A stretch of DNA of 12,211 nucleotides. It comes from SZAS-18 sp031370675. GTDB lineage: Bacteria > Verrucomicrobiota > Verrucomicrobiia > Chthoniobacterales > SZAS-18. The notes beneath the pieces are model-generated. The model had not been told where the DNA came from. It did not search any database and saw only the letters and a list, made by a program, of their open reading frames with translations. Shown piece by piece: positions 11,996-12,211 of the stretch; position 1 is the first letter of the stretch; each line of letters opens with the position of its first letter. The position numbers and the translations under genes are program-made. The DNA is taken from NCBI GenBank assembly GCA_031370675.1, contig JANMQT010000129.1:1-12211 (forward strand). The letters run 5' to 3'.

Positions 11996-12211
11996 TCAAG
12001 CCAGGCGCTTGCCGACTTCCTGGCTGACGGTCTTGCCATCGGCCCGGCCGGCCAGTTTCGGCTGCAAGGCCTTCATGACGGATCCGAGCTGGGCCTTGGT
12101 CGTCGCGCCAACCTCCTGGATGGTCGCATCGATCATTGCCGCCAGTTCCTCCGGCGTGAGGCCCTTCGGTAAATACGCCTGAAGCACTTCCAACTCGGCC
12201 TGTTCCTTCGC
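11996..12211 (-). CDS. C-terminal part of a GatB/YqeY-domain protein (5' end off the window)
   Basis: Read on the - strand, an open frame enters from the right edge and stops at TGA (complement of 11996-11998), giving the last 71 residues. The motif order is AELEVLQAYLPKGLTPEELAAMI, then QEVGA..., KAQLGSVMKALQPKLAGRADGKTVSQEV, which fits the YqeY C-terminus, including the QAYLP and GRADGK words. YqeY resembles the tRNA-binding tail of GatB; its cellular role is not established, and such genes often lie near rpsU, dnaG or rpoD. The full protein is usually about 150 residues, so roughly half is outside the window. It converges on the OppD-like gene. Confidence 0.88.
   Translation of the reverse strand, partial: AKEQAELEVLQAYLPKGLTPEELAAMIDATIQEVGATTKAQLGSVMKALQPKLAGRADGKTVSQEVGKRLA

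Noticed and set aside
1..12211. CRISPR array, tRNA, rRNA or IS element
   Set aside because: No regularly spaced direct repeats of 20+ bp, no cloverleaf sequence and no transposase motif were recognised by eye on either strand.

Overview
The window is a GC-rich, gene-dense stretch with almost every gene on the + strand, from a bacterium with an outer membrane (a LolD-type ATPase and a C-terminal protein fragment ending in Phe like an outer-membrane barrel). The mix of a Gram-negative-type Lol gene with an mcsA-mcsB arginine-kinase pair, a UVR-motif protein of the kind I associate with Planctomycetes/Verrucomicrobia, GC-rich codons and very weak Shine-Dalgarno sites suggests a verrucomicrobial genome, perhaps near Opitutaceae. 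That placement is inference from gene content and style, not from a marker gene.

Layout. Positions 1-181 hold the end of an unidentified, possibly outer-membrane protein, followed by a hairpin-plus-T terminator. Next comes a biosynthesis and housekeeping block: threonine synthase (thrC), a stand-alone LolD-like ABC ATPase that overlaps a branched-chain aminotransferase (ilvE) by ATGA, then mcsA. An AT-rich, repeat-bearing spacer of 218 bp separates mcsA from mcsB, the protein-arginine kinase. A 254-bp spacer (5006-5259) then carries a REP/MITE-like inverted repeat.

Positions 5260-9536 hold six small accessory genes in one direction with short gaps: a VOC (glyoxalase-fold) protein, an exported serine hydrolase of the beta-lactamase/class C family, a DUF1801 protein, an exported YciI-like protein, a SAM methyltransferase and a second VOC protein. 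They look like a detoxification/stress block; no common substrate is evident. A weak terminator and a good sigma70-like promoter separate this from a second unit (9657-11959): a UVR-motif protein, a cytoplasmic sulfite-oxidase-fold molybdopterin protein, and an orphan OppD/DppD-type ATPase. A strong hairpin overlapping the OppD stop codon marks the end of the rightward transcription. The converging gene on the - strand is the C-terminal part of a GatB/YqeY-domain protein that runs off the right edge.

The most interesting system is protein-arginine phosphorylation outside its classical Firmicutes ctsR-mcsA-mcsB-clpC setting. Both McsA zinc sites and the McsB catalytic and allosteric motifs look intact, neither ctsR nor clpC is present, and a second protein with a McsA-like UVR tail is encoded about 4.7 kb downstream of mcsB. 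Several non-coding signals also recur: a 20-bp AT-rich motif after two genes, and 7-bp-period TCGA repeats in two separate spacers.
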